Position numbers and translations under genes: made by a program. Shown in pieces: positions 33,602 through 44,905 of a DNA stretch of 64,000 bases. How positions within the stretch are numbered: the stretch's first letter is position 1; every line of letters begins with the position of its first letter. The stretch spans positions 186,001-250,000 of the forward strand of contig MQVO02000007.1 of NCBI GenBank assembly GCA_001986395.2. The letters run 5' to 3'. The DNA comes from Irpex lacteus. Taxonomy: Eukaryota; Basidiomycota; Agaricomycetes; Polyporales; Irpicaceae. Under the pieces are notes generated by a model. It had not been told where the DNA came from, made no database searches, and saw nothing but the letters and a program-made list of their open reading frames with translations.

Positions 33602-34911
33602 ATGGTGAGTATCTCTCGTCCACAACGCTTTAGCGTTGCCATGGATGCTCGTAAACTGTGGATGTCGTCGGAGAATTGAAGTTATGAGGCTGGATGGTAC
33701 GTCGCAAGATTGGATAACCTTTGCTGCGTTCGTGTGTACTTACGTCTTCTCAGGTCTCATAGCTGCTCGACATCCGCACCAGCAATATAGAAACTGTCGC
33801 CGAGCTTAGCATTAAGCAAGGACGTGACGAGTTTACGCTGGGTCTGCATCGCTGCTTTACGCAGTCGATGTAGGCGTTAGAGCTCCGAGTGCATCGCTAA
33901 TGCGACGGCTTTCACGTCGAATAATCGCTGATGTTTCTCGTCTCAATGACCAGCCCCCCAAGACCGGCAAGTCCAAGAAGCCCGCTGCTGCTCCCTTCGC
34001 TCAGAAGAGCACCAAGGCGGCGAAGAACCCTCTCTTCGAGTCCCGCCCCAAGAACTTCGGCATCGGTATGTCCACAAATATCTACTAAGTTGGCAGTCCC
34101 TCATTGTGCATCCAGGTCAGGACATTCAGCCCACCACCGACTTGACTCGCTTCGTCAAGTGGCCCGAATATGTCCGCCTTCAACGCCAGAAGGTCATCCT
34201 GAACCAGCGTCTGAAGGTTCCCCCCGCCATCGCTCAGTTCTCCCATACCCTGGACAAGAACACTGCTACTCAGCTGTTCAAGCTCCTCAACAAGTACCGC
34301 CCTGAGACCAAGCAGGAGAAGAAGGCTCGTCTTGAGGCTGAGGCCAAGGCCACCGCTGAGGAGAAGGAGGCTTCTGCCAAGGTTCGTCTATCTTTAATTA
34401 TACTCGAAGACTGTTCTGACGTTTGAAGCAGGAGTCCAAGAAGCCTCTCTTCGTCAAGTACGGGTTGAACCACGCCGTTGCCCTCATCGAGGCTAAGAAG
34501 GCTTCCCTTGTCGTCATCGCTCACGATGTCGACCCTATCGAGCTCGTCGTCTTCCTGCCTGCTCTTGCCCGCAAGATGGGTATCCCCTACGTCATCGTCA
34601 AGGGCAAGGCCCGTCTCGGTACGGTCGTCCACAAGAAGACCGCCGCTGTTCTCGTTGTCCAGGATGTTAAGAGCGAGGACCAGCGTGAGCTCGCTACTCT
34701 CGTCAGCGCCGCCAAGGCCAACTTGTATGTCTTGTCAACCTCCGATTGTTGCTGCTGCTGATATTGATTTTTTTACAGCTCCGACAAGTACGACGAGCAC
34801 CGTCGCCAGTGGGGTGGAGGCATCCGTGGCAACAAGTCTGCCCAGATGCTCCGCAAGCGTGCCAAGGCTGCCGGTCAGACCCTCTCGGTCGACAACTCCA
34901 AGAAGCTTTAA
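33602..34911 (+). CDS. RPL8: 60S ribosomal protein eL8 (yeast RPL8, human RPL7A)
   Basis: Exon 1 is only the start codon ATG (33602-33604), then a 349-nt intron. Coding resumes at 33954 with [19 protein letters not shown]. Characteristic blocks are [58 protein letters not shown] and [17 protein letters not shown]. The L7Ae/L30e/S12e fold follows: [40 protein letters not shown], and [20 protein letters not shown]. It ends [20 protein letters not shown] then SKKL. The protein sits on the large subunit and binds rRNA. It is complete. Codon use is strongly biased to C-ending codons, as in highly expressed fungal genes. Confidence 0.96.
33605..33953 (+). other. Long first intron of eL8 (349 nt)
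   Basis: It starts GTGAGT directly after the start codon and ends ATGACCAG before PPKTGK. The other eL8 introns are about 50 nt. Long first introns of ribosomal-protein genes often carry expression enhancers or snoRNAs (the human RPL7A introns host several). I see TGATG-type motifs near the 3' end but no complete box C/D or H/ACA structure. Confidence 0.7.
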
Positions 34912-35458
34912 GTGCGTTACCGTTTGCACACCGGCTTGCAGGGATGGGATGTTCTTGTTGCTTGATTGCTCAAAAGACGGCTCACGTCACGCTCATGCTG
35001 GAGTATACCGCTTTCGTAGTCACCTGTTGTATGCTATCGTACCTCGTATGTCATCGGTATATGCCTATTCGTCGCTTATGTGTACCGAAAGAGAGCACGC
35101 CGAGTTGCGTTGGCAGGAGGCTTCGCTGTCGTTGGAGAAGGAATACATGATATACCCACACTTCACCCTGCGGGCCTGCGAACGACGTGATAATTATTGA
35201 GTGTAAAGAGTAAGTCTAATGTAACGACTGCCATGTAAGTTCAAGATTGAGAAACAAGGAGAATCCAATGCGTTGGGTATACGAAGAAGATTGGGATCCG
35301 TGCGGACGTTAACGTTCTAAACGTGAAAAATGGATACATTCGAGTGCGAAGTGTGAAGTAAAATCATGACTCGAACGAAAGTGTGAAAGTTGTAAAAAGG
35401 GTACAAGCGAAGGACGACGGATGAGTTAATCTCTCCGCGAGCATCTTCATATGAACTC
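34912..35458. other. Convergent 3' spacer
   Basis: Spacer between the convergent eL8 gene and the disordered-protein gene. It should contain both 3' untranslated regions. No coding segment is supported. Confidence 0.5.
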
Positions 35459-36552
35459 TCAAGCCACCTCCTTCAACTCGTCGACGACCTGACTGATGCC
35501 CACGACATCCCACGGACCGCCCCATCCCTGTCTACGCTCGGTGCGCATCGTGCGAGGCGTCTTCGGGACCTTCTTGACCCAGTACGGTGCCCTCATCGAG
35601 GGCGCACGGGCGGGGGCGGCCGCCATGATCACAGGGAGTTGCGGTAGTTGACGTGCAGCTGCCAGTGGTGCGAGTTGGGTAGCAGGCGGGTGCGGTAGGC
35701 GGCGGGGAGACTTGACTTTCAGCAGCGCGGATGGGAGAGGAGGGGAGGGTAGGGAGGATGTGGATGTGGATGGGTGGGGCTGGAGCTGGAGCTGGGGCGG
35801 ACGGTTCTTGAAGCGTTTGCGGAACGCGGCCATGCGCTGGGCGTCGGCGTGGACGATGGCGGACTTTGCTTCTTCGATTCTGGTGGACCCTCCTTGACGG
35901 GGAGGGGTGGGCTGGGTGGTCATGAGGTCGTGTGCGTCTTGTGGTGCGGTTTGGAGGCGTTCGTCGTTGGGGATCTCTGGTAACGGTTTCATCATGCTGT
36001 TCAGTGAGCGGCTCCGCCGGAGCTCGCGGTTCTTCCTCCGAGGGGGGACGGGTTCGACGGATACGACGGCGTCGAGAGTAGTCCAGAGTTGCTGGCCTTC
36101 CGAACGAGAGGTGGGAGACTTGACCTTGTTCAGACTCTCGTCATCGCGCGCACGGGAGTGGTACAAGTCGAGGAAGGTGGAGACCTTCTGGACCTCTTCG
36201 CCGAGTTGTCCCAGGGACGGGTACATGGAGTCCGAGGGAACCTTGGCGTTGAGAGACTTCGTCAGGCTGTCGATCTGCTGCTGGAGTTGCAGACCCGGGG
36301 AGAGTTGAATGGGAGAGATCATTGGTGGGATACCACTGGGCGGGGACATAAGCGGACTAGAGAATATTATCAGTTTGTAATCCGACTACGATGAAGATGT
36401 ACTCACTGGCCAACCATGACTGTCTCCTGCAGAGGCGACTGAGGAAGTGTGGCTGCGCGCCGGTATGGCTGCTGCATCACAGCTTGAGGGAGAGGCAGAG
36501 CTTGGGGTCGACGGGCGACATTAGCGGAGGCGTGTGCGGTCCTGTTGAACAT
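35459..36552 (-). CDS. Uncharacterised disordered basic protein
   Basis: Two exons: ATG at 36552 (MFNRTAHASANVARRPQALP), exon 1 to about 36411, a 51-nt intron, then a long exon from VGHPLMSPPSGIPPMI to the stop at 35459. A heptad-like segment (LQQQIDSLTKSLNAKVPSDS, then LGQLGEEVQKVSTFLDLYHS) near the N-terminus suggests a short coiled coil. The rest is rich in Pro, Ser, Arg and Ala. It includes RRKNRELRRSRSLNSMMK and an APYWVKKVPKTPRTMRTERR segment, and ends in GPWDVVGISQVVDELKEVA. The WGGPWDVVGISQVVDEL end looks like a conserved short motif, as in fungal adaptor or polarity proteins, but I do not recognise the family. No membrane segment or signal peptide. Confidence 0.75.
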
Positions 36553-37139
36553 GATGAAGATCGTGCAGAAAAAGCGAAAACGAAAGAGTTCAAAAAAGCG
36601 ACAAGAGAAAACGAGATGCAAGCAAGTGGACCAGCCACGAAGGAGAGATTAAAACAGAAAGAAAGCAAAGAAAAACGTGAAAAGAACCGTCGTCGTTCGT
36701 CTGCCAGGACGAGGGATCAGCAACATATGACGCGCCCTTTATATATGACTGAGACTCACCGCCATTGTTGTCTCCGGAGGGGGGTGAGTATGAAACAGCA
36801 TCAGATGACACCGCCTTTGATGCATTGTAGCAACCACTTCAACAACCAATTACGGCTCGGGCTGTCTCCCGAGATTGATGGGATCAATCCCGCTCGTTGG
36901 AAATCTTAAACTCGATGGCCCGCACCTCCGTCGCCGAGTCTGGGTCTCGCTCTGTATGTTCACAGCCACGATATTATCAGCAAAAATGGCGAACAAAGTT
37001 GATAGAGATATACTTACTGGGATTGGCCCAATAAATTCAACCTTTACTCATAACAAAAACCATCTACGCTGCGTGAACATGAGTACAAATTGCTGAGGGG
37101 GACTTTGCACAGTTCACACCCCGCCAAAAGATTCAAGAT
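36553..37139. other. Upstream region of the disordered-protein gene
   Basis: The first 150 bp are purine-rich on the plus strand (GAAAAAGCGAAAACGAAAG), so pyrimidine-rich on the coding strand, typical of fungal leaders. A TTATATAT sequence near 36740 may be its TATA element. No gene was seen. Confidence 0.5.
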
Positions 37140-37460
37140 TTACCGGTACCGCGGTACACATGCGGACGACGACCCAACCGTCGGCGACATGATCAACGTC
37201 CGCCAGGAGATGGGGTTACCCTGATGAGGATCGTCAGGTCCGTCGTCCATACCATATGGTGATCTGCAAGCAAGCCGTCAGGAATTCAATGTGTCTAGAC
37301 ACATACGAACGCATCTGATCTCGCAAAACGTCCCTTCATGACCGTTCGTTCCAAACTTCGAGCTCTGGAGATCAACGGCCAAGGTCGAAGCCATCTCTGT
37401 CACTGACGACGTGCGATGTCCTTTATCCGAACCTTCCTCTTTATACAGCGTATCTTGCAA
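37140..37460 (-). pseudogene. Decayed copy of the CHK1 last exons (copy alpha)
   Basis: On the minus strand it reads LAVDLQSSKFGTNGHEGTFC, matching CHK1 [16 protein letters not shown], then after an intron-like spacer [18 protein letters not shown], matching [20 protein letters not shown] with four residues missing. It therefore covers the C-terminal KA1-type end only, with no kinase domain. Stops and small deletions rule out function. It lies about 0.7 kb downstream of the CHK1 stop in the same orientation. Confidence 0.8.
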
Positions 37461-37604
37461 TTAGCCTAGGGCTCGCGCAAGATTGGAGTTTTCCATTTTC
37501 CCCTGGCAGTGAGGTCAATGTGGCTGGGATAGCTTGAGAGAACGACATAAGTATTTGGCCGGGGAGAGGTAGATGCACTTACCGGCTACAGCCATCGCTT
37601 TCTG

Positions 37605-37790
37605 TATTGTACACGCACGCGGATACGTCGTCGGCGACGTTAACCGACGTCCGCCAGAAGATGCAGTTACCCTGATGAGGATCGTCAGGTGCGTCGTCCA
37701 CACCACATGGTGATCTGCAAACAAACCTGTAAATCAACACGATTGCAAACACAAGGAAACGCACCTGATCTCGACGTACTGTACATGCGC
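37605..37790 (-). pseudogene. Decayed copy of the CHK1 last exons (copy beta)
   Basis: It carries the same CGTCCGCCAG..GTTACCCTGATGAGG block as copy alpha and the same following CGTCGTCCA..ATGGTGATCTGCA block, which functional CHK1 lacks. Copies alpha and beta are therefore closer to each other than to CHK1: one relic was copied again after the first duplication. It encodes GNCIFWRTSVNVADDV in place of [17 protein letters not shown]. Confidence 0.78.
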
Positions 37791-38107
37791 ATCATGCAGA
37801 AGGAGTTCAATAGCACTTACATTAGGAGGTTAAGGGTCGCAATCGAAGTGCGCTCCGCTGTACATGTCACGTACGACGTCCGCACTTACTCTCTTGATAA
37901 CGATACACTACAACCAAGCAAACTCTATTCATACATTCGTATCCAATGACAGCCCTCTCTGGGCACTACACAGCACAAGCTGTCCATTGTTCATCGTGAG
38001 CACCAGCAAAACATCTCGAGTGAATGAAGTACATACCATACGTGACATATACTGGCCACACTACACCGCTAAAAGACTCTCTATCTTACGATTCTCAATT
38101 GCATGTC

Positions 38108-40536
38108 TCACTGCCGCTTGCGGTACACATGCGGCTCGATCGTCGGCGACATGATCAGTGACTTCCACAGCGTCCGCCAGGAGATGGGGTTACCCTGTCA
38201 ACCAACCAATCATCATCGTCAGTACATCCGAAAAGACCAACCACAGAGTCAGACCACACGGGGAATCGTAGTCCCTCGAACAACCCCAGCCCCACCACGA
38301 AGAACGCGAACACGGACGGGATACATCGCAACGTATGAGCAAAACGCATCAAGAACAGAACGCACCTGATCCCGATGCATAACACAAAACGTCCCCCTCG
38401 CCTCATCCGTCTCAAACTCCTCCAGCTCAATCGTCCCCTTAAATATCAGCTTGCGCTTATCGAAACCCCCAACGCGCATCTTCCACCTCCTCACGCCGTC
38501 CGTGTCTTTCTTCGGTTCCTCTGCCACGCTGTTCTTCTTAGGAGTGGCATCCGGATCGGGTGAAGAAGGAGTTTTGGGCTCGGTGATTTTCCACTTGACG
38601 CGCAGGTCGGTGAGGGCTTCGGTGAGGAGGGGGAGGAGGATGCCGGGGAGGAGCGAGGAGTAGAAGCGTGTTAGGCCGGGGGTGTAGCGGCGGCCTGCTT
38701 GGGTTTGGGACTGGAGATGTATAGGTATGTTAGTGGGACATGCTTACCATATGGAGAAGAACGAGAGAAGGGCGAAAGGAATTGGAGAGGAGGACACGAA
38801 GAGTGAGAGGAGGAGAAAGACGTACAAAGAGCATGAGGGACTGCGTGAACTGTGATTGGTGCGCAGCCGTGAGCATGATCTGGTCACCATCCGCGTCGGC
38901 TCTCCCCCTGTGTAGTATGCGTGCAGATCAGTAAATATTCGACGTGAAGGACCACATTCACGTCACTGTGGTTCAAGACAAGCGTAGCATAGAACATGAG
39001 ACTCACAGAGGTGACATGCTAGGTGTAGCAATTTCAAGATCGCCGTTCTGGCGCAGTGATTCGGTCAGGCCTTCAGCGAGAGCTGTGAGGCCTGCGCGTG
39101 CTACAATGCTCGGTCTATATTCCCAAAAAAGGTGGTTAGCGTTAGCATCGTGGAGGACAAGGAGGAAGAGGGACGACGACGAACCGTCGCATCCAGCTAT
39201 GCCGGAAGATCTCAGGCAGCGTCATCCGTTTAGAAGGGTCCGGTGCGAGGAGACCAGTTATCAACTCTGTGTGGGTTGAAAGTGTCAGCGTTCACATCCA
39301 CATCAACCAAGGAAGGTAGATAGGTGTGCAGAAGAGGACGTACCGAGCGCGTCTCTCCCCAGCCGGCACCACGGATCGTCGTTGAACAGCTCGCCGGTGA
39401 GGTATCGTGTCCATTCGTAGGACTTTTGGGTCGGTTCGTCCCATGGGGTGCCTAGATTTTATTTTGGGAGGCGTGAGTACCAATGAGAGTCGAATGAGGG
39501 AAGGGAAAGAAGAAGCGAGTACGCACTGCCGGTCAACAGCGTGAACAGAATCACACCAATTCCCCACACATCAATCGGCTCCGCTTCATACGGAACATTC
39601 GAGTTCAACTATCCCATTCATCATTCAAACCTGGCCTGCCGCTGCAAGTAACATGCACTGACGTACCTCAGGCGCAACATACGGCATACTCCCACACCGC
39701 TCATTGAGGAGACGCGTCTTGCCGTTCTCCTTGAGTTTGTATACCGCGCTGAGCCCAAAGTCGGAGATCTTCAGTGTACCGGCCGCGTCGAGGAGGATGT
39801 TCTCGGGTTTGAGGTCGCGGTGGCAGATGCCTTCGCCGTGGATGTACTCCTGCGAGGGAGGTCAGCACGTACGACGAGAAAGTTGGGAATCACGCGTTAC
39901 CAAGCCGACAGCCAGTTGGTGGAAGTAGTGGTGTGCGATGTCTTCGCGTACGCCGACGTCGGGTGCTACGAACGCCGTGAGGGATGAGGTGAACAAAGCA
40001 AGCGACAACCTAGGCAGCTCAAGTACTCACCAATTTTATCGAACAAATCCCCTCCGGCCGCCAACTCCAATAACATATAAATCCCCGGATGATACGGTGA
40101 CGGTTTCTTCGGCTCCACGACATACGCGTTGTAGAACTCCAACACGTTGGCGTGTTTCAGAGCGGTGTGCACGCGCATCTCTTTGTCTAGCGTTTTGCGC
40201 TCGGCCTCCGTTGTTTCGAGGGTGAGCGTGACCATCTTGCAGGCTGCTACGCGGTGGTCTGTAATGTTCACTGCTCGGTAGACTCTGGTTTGTTCGATTC
40301 GTTAGTGAATGAGTGTGTTGGATGAGATGAGTGCAAGGGTGGACACACGTAGAGAACCCGCCTCCACCAATTTGCTGGACCAGTTGGAAGCCTAGGGTTT
40401 TCGTTTGTTATTTGGATACGAGAGTGATTGCAAGTAAAGACTTACCATTTATCTTGGGGAATCGTAGTTTGTCGGACATGGTGGTCGAAGACAAGCTGGA
40501 CAAAGAGGTCGCGCTACCCGCGTTCACATAACTCAT
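38108..40536 (-). CDS. CHK1: Checkpoint Ser/Thr kinase CHK1
   Basis: ATG at 40536 ([14 protein letters not shown]); an internal ATG gives [20 protein letters not shown]. Kinase motifs in order: [14 protein letters not shown] glycine loop, VAACKMV with the ATP-site Lys, [29 protein letters not shown] hinge, [14 protein letters not shown] catalytic loop, [41 protein letters not shown] and [14 protein letters not shown] long regulatory tail follows. It ends in a KA1-like region: [20 protein letters not shown], then [20 protein letters not shown], then [20 protein letters not shown]. This layout is fungal CHK1, the effector kinase of the ATR-type DNA damage and replication checkpoint, acting in the nucleus. 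It is complete, with about ten exons. Two decayed copies of its last exons lie just downstream. Confidence 0.92.
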
Positions 40537-40636
40537 TATGGTCATGTGATCGATCACTTTATGTCGGAAACTCCCATGATGCCATCAGCTGGGAAGACAG
40601 GCCTTCAAGTTCAGGTTCGAAGTATACCTCGTACCT

Positions 40637-40790
40637 TGAGGATCCGGAGGGTTCAAGTGGAAGGAGTCGTTGAAGGCTTTTCGGTGAGTGTGCTCCAGGA
40701 GGGTTTGTGATCATGGTGGTAGTTCTGCTCGCTAATGCTTACTGTAGAAGGGGTTTAGATCTATACGTACTGCAAGACACATTTATAGTA
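40637..40790 (+). pseudogene. Relic of the ATP11 3' end and 3' flank
   Basis: GAGGATCCGGAGG..TTCAAGTGG repeats the ATP11 segment coding EDPEGFKWEELLK (33057-33100), with one G deleted so the frame is lost. Further similarity continues into the ATP11 3' flank (TAGATCTA..TACTG..AGACAC versus TAGATCTACATCTACTGTAAGGTACAC). It sits directly upstream of CHK1, 7.5 kb from ATP11. The fragment is too short to code anything. Confidence 0.75.
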
Positions 40791-40979
40791 TGATACAGCA
40801 GGCATAGATCCCGCTCTCCAAAAACATTTTGTGCGTGTTGCGCACTGATGATGCTCACACGGCTGGGCCAGACTTTGACCAAGCCTGAAGAGCTCAAGTA
40901 CTACATCTGAGTCTTTCCTCGGGTGGCACCGGAGTGACTTATACAGTGGACTACATGTTGCTCGAAATCTATCAACTAC

Positions 40980-41274
40980 TATCAGCTAGTATGGTCTGCC
41001 TATGAGAAAACGGTCTCATCTTTTCGTCCAACTTGAAGCCCCTGATCAAACGCCGTCCAGCCATCAGTCGCGCTAGTGCGCTTTGCAGGCATGAATCCCT
41101 TTGTGATACCGTTTGTACTATCCAGGGATCTCTCAGCATCTTATTACTGACCAGTTTCTCCCACAAAACAGGTTGACAACCATCCTCATGTGCCGATGGA
41201 TGCTCTCTATCAGGCAAGCCGGCGACAGGATTGTAGCCGACGCTGCGATGATCAATGGCAAGCTCACAGCATAG
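40980..41274 (+). pseudogene. Relic of the last exons of a DUF6533 gene
   Basis: It contains AATCCCTTTGTGATACCGTT, as in the two intact genes downstream. After an intron-like spacer it reads RLTTILMCRWMLSIRQAGDR, close to RLTSALMCWFILSIRQAGDE of the gene at 42085. The upstream exons with the DUF6533 domain are absent. It is probably the remains of a first tandem copy. Confidence 0.75.
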
Positions 41275-42084
41275 TGTGAATTGACTCGGATACTTACTGC
41301 TGGTATGGTAGGCGGCCGAGGCACAACAAGAAAGATTTGCATCGTGGGAAGGAAAACGGTATGATACAACAACCATATGCTGATGAATACGGATATCCGT
41401 CCTACGATTGTGTGACTGCTTGTCTAGCCCAACTGGTGATTTCGTATAGGCATCTGGTAAGGTAAGAGGGTTTCCTGTTCGCCAGAGCATCTGGCAACCA
41501 ATTGCGCATACCTAGCCACGACTGACGTTACATACGTTTTTAGCTGCTGGAATCACCGGTTCGTTCTCTATCAGTCATACACATGATGCTGCGCATCTCG
41601 TCCATCGCCGTTACCGACTTGTCGAATCTCGGTATGTGATGCTGTAGGAATTTCTAACCAGAGACGCACCTTCCGTCAGTGTCAGCTCATGTTCTTCTTG
41701 CTTTCACACTCAAGTTAAAGCAATGCAACTCCGAGCATGTTCGCCAGAAACGCAACACCAACAAGTTATCGAGCTATCGGTGATCGCTATGCGATTGTCT
41801 CCCAACAGCATGATCAGATTGCTGTGACCATGTTTCATTGATTCTTTCCATTGTCGCCGCTCAAGTACGCCCAGAGCTCACCCGTATCCATAACCATAGC
41901 TACCAGCATGGATGCACAGATAACCTTCCAGCTATTCAAGCCGCTGTACAGCCTGTGCAGTGAGTATAACATGCTACCGGAACCGAGAACAGTACTATAA
42001 CCGATTACCCTCGACGCTCCAAGTGAACTCGCTGCCACTGGTGACTCCGACGGACTGCCGACATATCTAATTCACCTAAGCAGC
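41275..42084. other. Upstream region of DUF6533 gene 1
   Basis: Non-coding. Parts of it (for example CATCGCCGTTACCGACTTGTCG near 41600) recur upstream of gene 2 near 44440, so the promoter was duplicated with the gene. Confidence 0.55.
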
Positions 42085-43723
42085 ATGGATGCCACAGAAT
42101 ACCAATCATTGTAAGTAGATAGTGACTACTCTAGAACAGATTGCTCCACTGACGATATTCTACATAAAGCACTACCCAGCGTCGCATGCTCGTAGCTACT
42201 ATTGGTGAACCCCCATTTGTTACACTTTTCTGCTCATGTTTATTCTTCTGACATCAAGACTTATCTTGCAGTACTATATTGCTACGATTGGCTATTGACA
42301 TTGGGCCAGGAGGTCAAATACGTGTGGCAACCGAGACGGAACATCCTTTGGTGGATCTTCGTCATAGTTCGATATGCAACACTTCTGAATATGGTTCTAC
42401 ACTTGGTACCAACCCCAACGTTACATGTAAGACGCTCAATCTGTGACTACTTCATGTATATTTACTGATGCCCGAGTTATTGCAGAGGTCGGTCTACCGT
42501 GCCGCTCTACTACTGATGGAGGCCTGACAGCTCAATGTGTAGTTGTCAATGGGTGACTCGAATTACGGACGTGTGTGCCCTAACTCAAATACTTGTGTCT
42601 GCCTGTAAGTATGTTGGATCGGTAATGGATATTCTCAGAGATGTAGCTCTTGCTCATTGGTTGCTAAGTATTCACAGGGCTACGTACTTATGCTCTTTGC
42701 GGACGAAGAGTCTGGGTATTCCTCATTGTATCTGGGCTTGCCGGGATTCCACTCGTCACAGATCTCGTAAGTCCAATGTCCATATCAAGGCTGCCAGGCT
42801 ACTTCTCAACAAAGGTTCCAATACTAATCACCGACCAGATTGGGTTCATTATGGGCACGATCGTGTTTATACCCCATTCTCCTCTCGATATTTGCGAGAG
42901 GGCGTTTTACCAAGTCTTTTCCAACGCCCAGCTCAATCAGTATGTGCTTGGCTTCCCCGCCGCATAAGCAAAACAGTGACACTATCTTCTATTCTCAAAA
43001 TACAGATGTACGTCCTGATCATACCACGATATGCTACATAGATGCTGATAGCGTCTGGTACAGTGTCGTTTATCACGCGTATCTCAGTCGCTACTGCCGA
43101 TTCTATAGCACTTGCCGTTGCATGGAAAAGATCTGCTGACGAGCCAGTCAAGACTCCACTAGGCGAGGCTCTCTCCCGTGACGGTAGGTCATGATCAAAG
43201 CTTGGTCTATCTTGTCTACTCTGAGATCTGTGTCGCTAATACGATATTAGGCGCGATACTATTCTCGTAGGCATGAAGCGTTGTCTCTTTCTGGCAGCAC
43301 ACTCAATAGACACCCGCACACAGGGGACTATTACTTCTCAACATTTATGGGTTATTAACAGCAAGCATCGTCAGTTCGATCATTGTCTTTCCCTCACTCA
43401 AAGTCTACTAAAACCTTTTCGACTATCAGCCAACTCTCACTGAATTAGCGGGCACGAATCCATTCGCGATACCGTTCGTGCAATTTATATGCTTTCTGGT
43501 CGATTTATTACTAACTTCCATAGCTTTCATGAATAGGTTGACATCAGCTCTTATGTGCTGGTTCATTCTGTCTATACGACAAGCAGGCGATGAAACCGCA
43601 ACGGATACCGTGACGTACTGTGGCAGGTTCACTACATATCTCGAACTCTCTGATGACATCGAAACTTTGGAAGTCTCTCCTTTTGACAGTCGCGGTGACA
43701 TTACAGTAGAAGGTACGGTGTAA
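42085..43723 (+). CDS. DUF6533 seven-helix membrane protein 1
   Basis: ATG at 42085 (MDATEYQSFTTQRRMLVAT). The DUF6533 domain reads VLYCYDWLLTLGQEVKYVW, then RNILWWIFVIVRYATLLNMV. More membrane segments follow: RTYALCGRRVWVFLIVSGLA, IGFIMGTIVFIPHSPLDICE, GTVSFITRISVATADSIALA, GLLLLNIYGLLTASI. The tail is a Ser/Thr/Asp-rich RQAGDETATDTVTYCGRFTT. This family is large in Agaricomycetes and of unknown role; the topology suggests a receptor-like protein. To keep the frame I need two 2-nt micro-exons (42486-42487 and 43006-43007). The join between NPFAIPF and RLTSALM is also unclear: the available GT gives the wrong phase. Tandem paralogue at 44906, a more distant one at 61915. Confidence 0.78.
42486..42487 (+). 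other. Putative 2-nt micro-exon 'AG', DUF6533 gene 1
   Basis: Flanked by TTATTGCAG on the left and GTCGGT on the right. Including AG joins THTLH-type coding to SSMCSCQWVTRITD in frame. Reading through, or skipping AG, reaches a stop. The same AG sits at the matching place in the paralogues (45327 and 62327). Confidence 0.5.
43006..43007 (+). other. Putative 2-nt micro-exon 'AT', DUF6533 gene 1
   Basis: Flanked by AAATACAG and GTACGTCC. The upstream exon ends in phase 2 (AAT CA), and the next exon at TGATAG|CGTCTGG needs exactly two extra bases to read SSGTVSFITRISVATAD. The matching dinucleotides in the paralogues are GT at 45886 and CT at 62844. Confidence 0.5.
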
Positions 43724-44905
43724 CGGAAGAATGTGATGTTGTTTAGGTCCGTTACGTTCCACACGAAAACGGAGTTTTCTATCGCTTCTTCCGAGTCGTT
43801 CCTCTTAAATATGTATCGAATAACTTGAGACCTCCATATGGCGTCGATCCTTCACGTTGTGGTGCTATTACTAGGCTAAGGTGAGGTTCCAAAATATGGA
43901 GCTCTTGCAGCGTTCGGAACAAAGCCTGACATGTGTCCTCATCTACTAGTAGCAAAGCCTGTGGCCGCCGCTGCACTCACCAGTGCAGCGTCGCCCACGA
44001 CGCCTGTCAAGTAAGATCTCAGATCTGAATGCTTCCACGCCGCCGCGTCAACCCGGATCAGGCGTCAGACACGAGATCCTGAGCCCCGAAGGTTGAACTT
44101 GTCTACTCTGCCTCAGGGAGACTAGATCAGGCCATCGTTTCCACTGCCCACTTCGAGGCTTTATGCAGTTATGACTCGGACCATGCTCGCTGTTATGCTC
44201 GCTAATGCCTATCCTAGGAGAGTGGGTTTACATATATACACGCTGTAAGACAGGAATAATATACAGCAGACCGTTCCTGAGAAACACTCTTGAAGGTACG
44301 AGAGGTTCCTATTTGTCAGAGGGTCAATTGCTCAAACCTTGTCATAGCCGATATCACTTAATGCTTCAGGCATCATTAGCTACGAGAGCTTATCATTTTG
44401 TTACCTATCAGCCCATACACGATGCACAGTATCTGATCTATTGCCATTACCGACTTGTCGGATTACCGTATGCTCTATGGCCGGGAGGAATAATCACAGA
44501 TGGAGCTATACTCAGCGTCAGCACGCCACTCTGCGCACAACCGATGGCCTAGCTGTATATTCGGGTGAAAACAATGCAACAAACGCAGCAGCACCGACGA
44601 ATCAATGATGATCGCTGTCTGTACGAAACGGCACAATCAATCATGGTATGATAGACTTCCGTCCACTCTCCATTTCCATCGCCCAAGTACGTTTGGACCT
44701 CAATCCCCATAGCTATCACTAATCGGATGGGCCAACAGATTCCTGTAACGACCTAAATCACTTTAGAATCAATATATAAACTACAAGAACCGAGACTACT
44801 ACTCGAGTACGTTCATTCCTCTACCTCCCATACTCCGAGTTAACCCACTGCCACTAGCACCTCCAACTTACGCAGGTAGACATTTCTAGCTCTCAACCAA
44901 GTGGA
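43724..44905. other. Spacer between tandem DUF6533 genes
   Basis: Contains the second copy of the 62-bp dispersed repeat (44063-44124) and, from about 44190, sequence resembling 40725-40830 (CTCGCTAATGC, then an ACACGCTGTAAGAC-like stretch). That marks the start of the second tandem unit. No coding exon was seen. Confidence 0.6.
44063..44124 (+). repeat. 62-bp dispersed repeat, copy 2
   Basis: 59 of 62 positions match 5832-5893 in the same orientation. The three differences are single-base changes in the right half. It is intergenic in both places. Confidence 0.8.

Noticed and set aside
33605..33953. Extra coding exon in the first intron of eL8
   Set aside because: The eL8 N-terminus is complete without it, and the intron has no open segment with eL8-like sequence.
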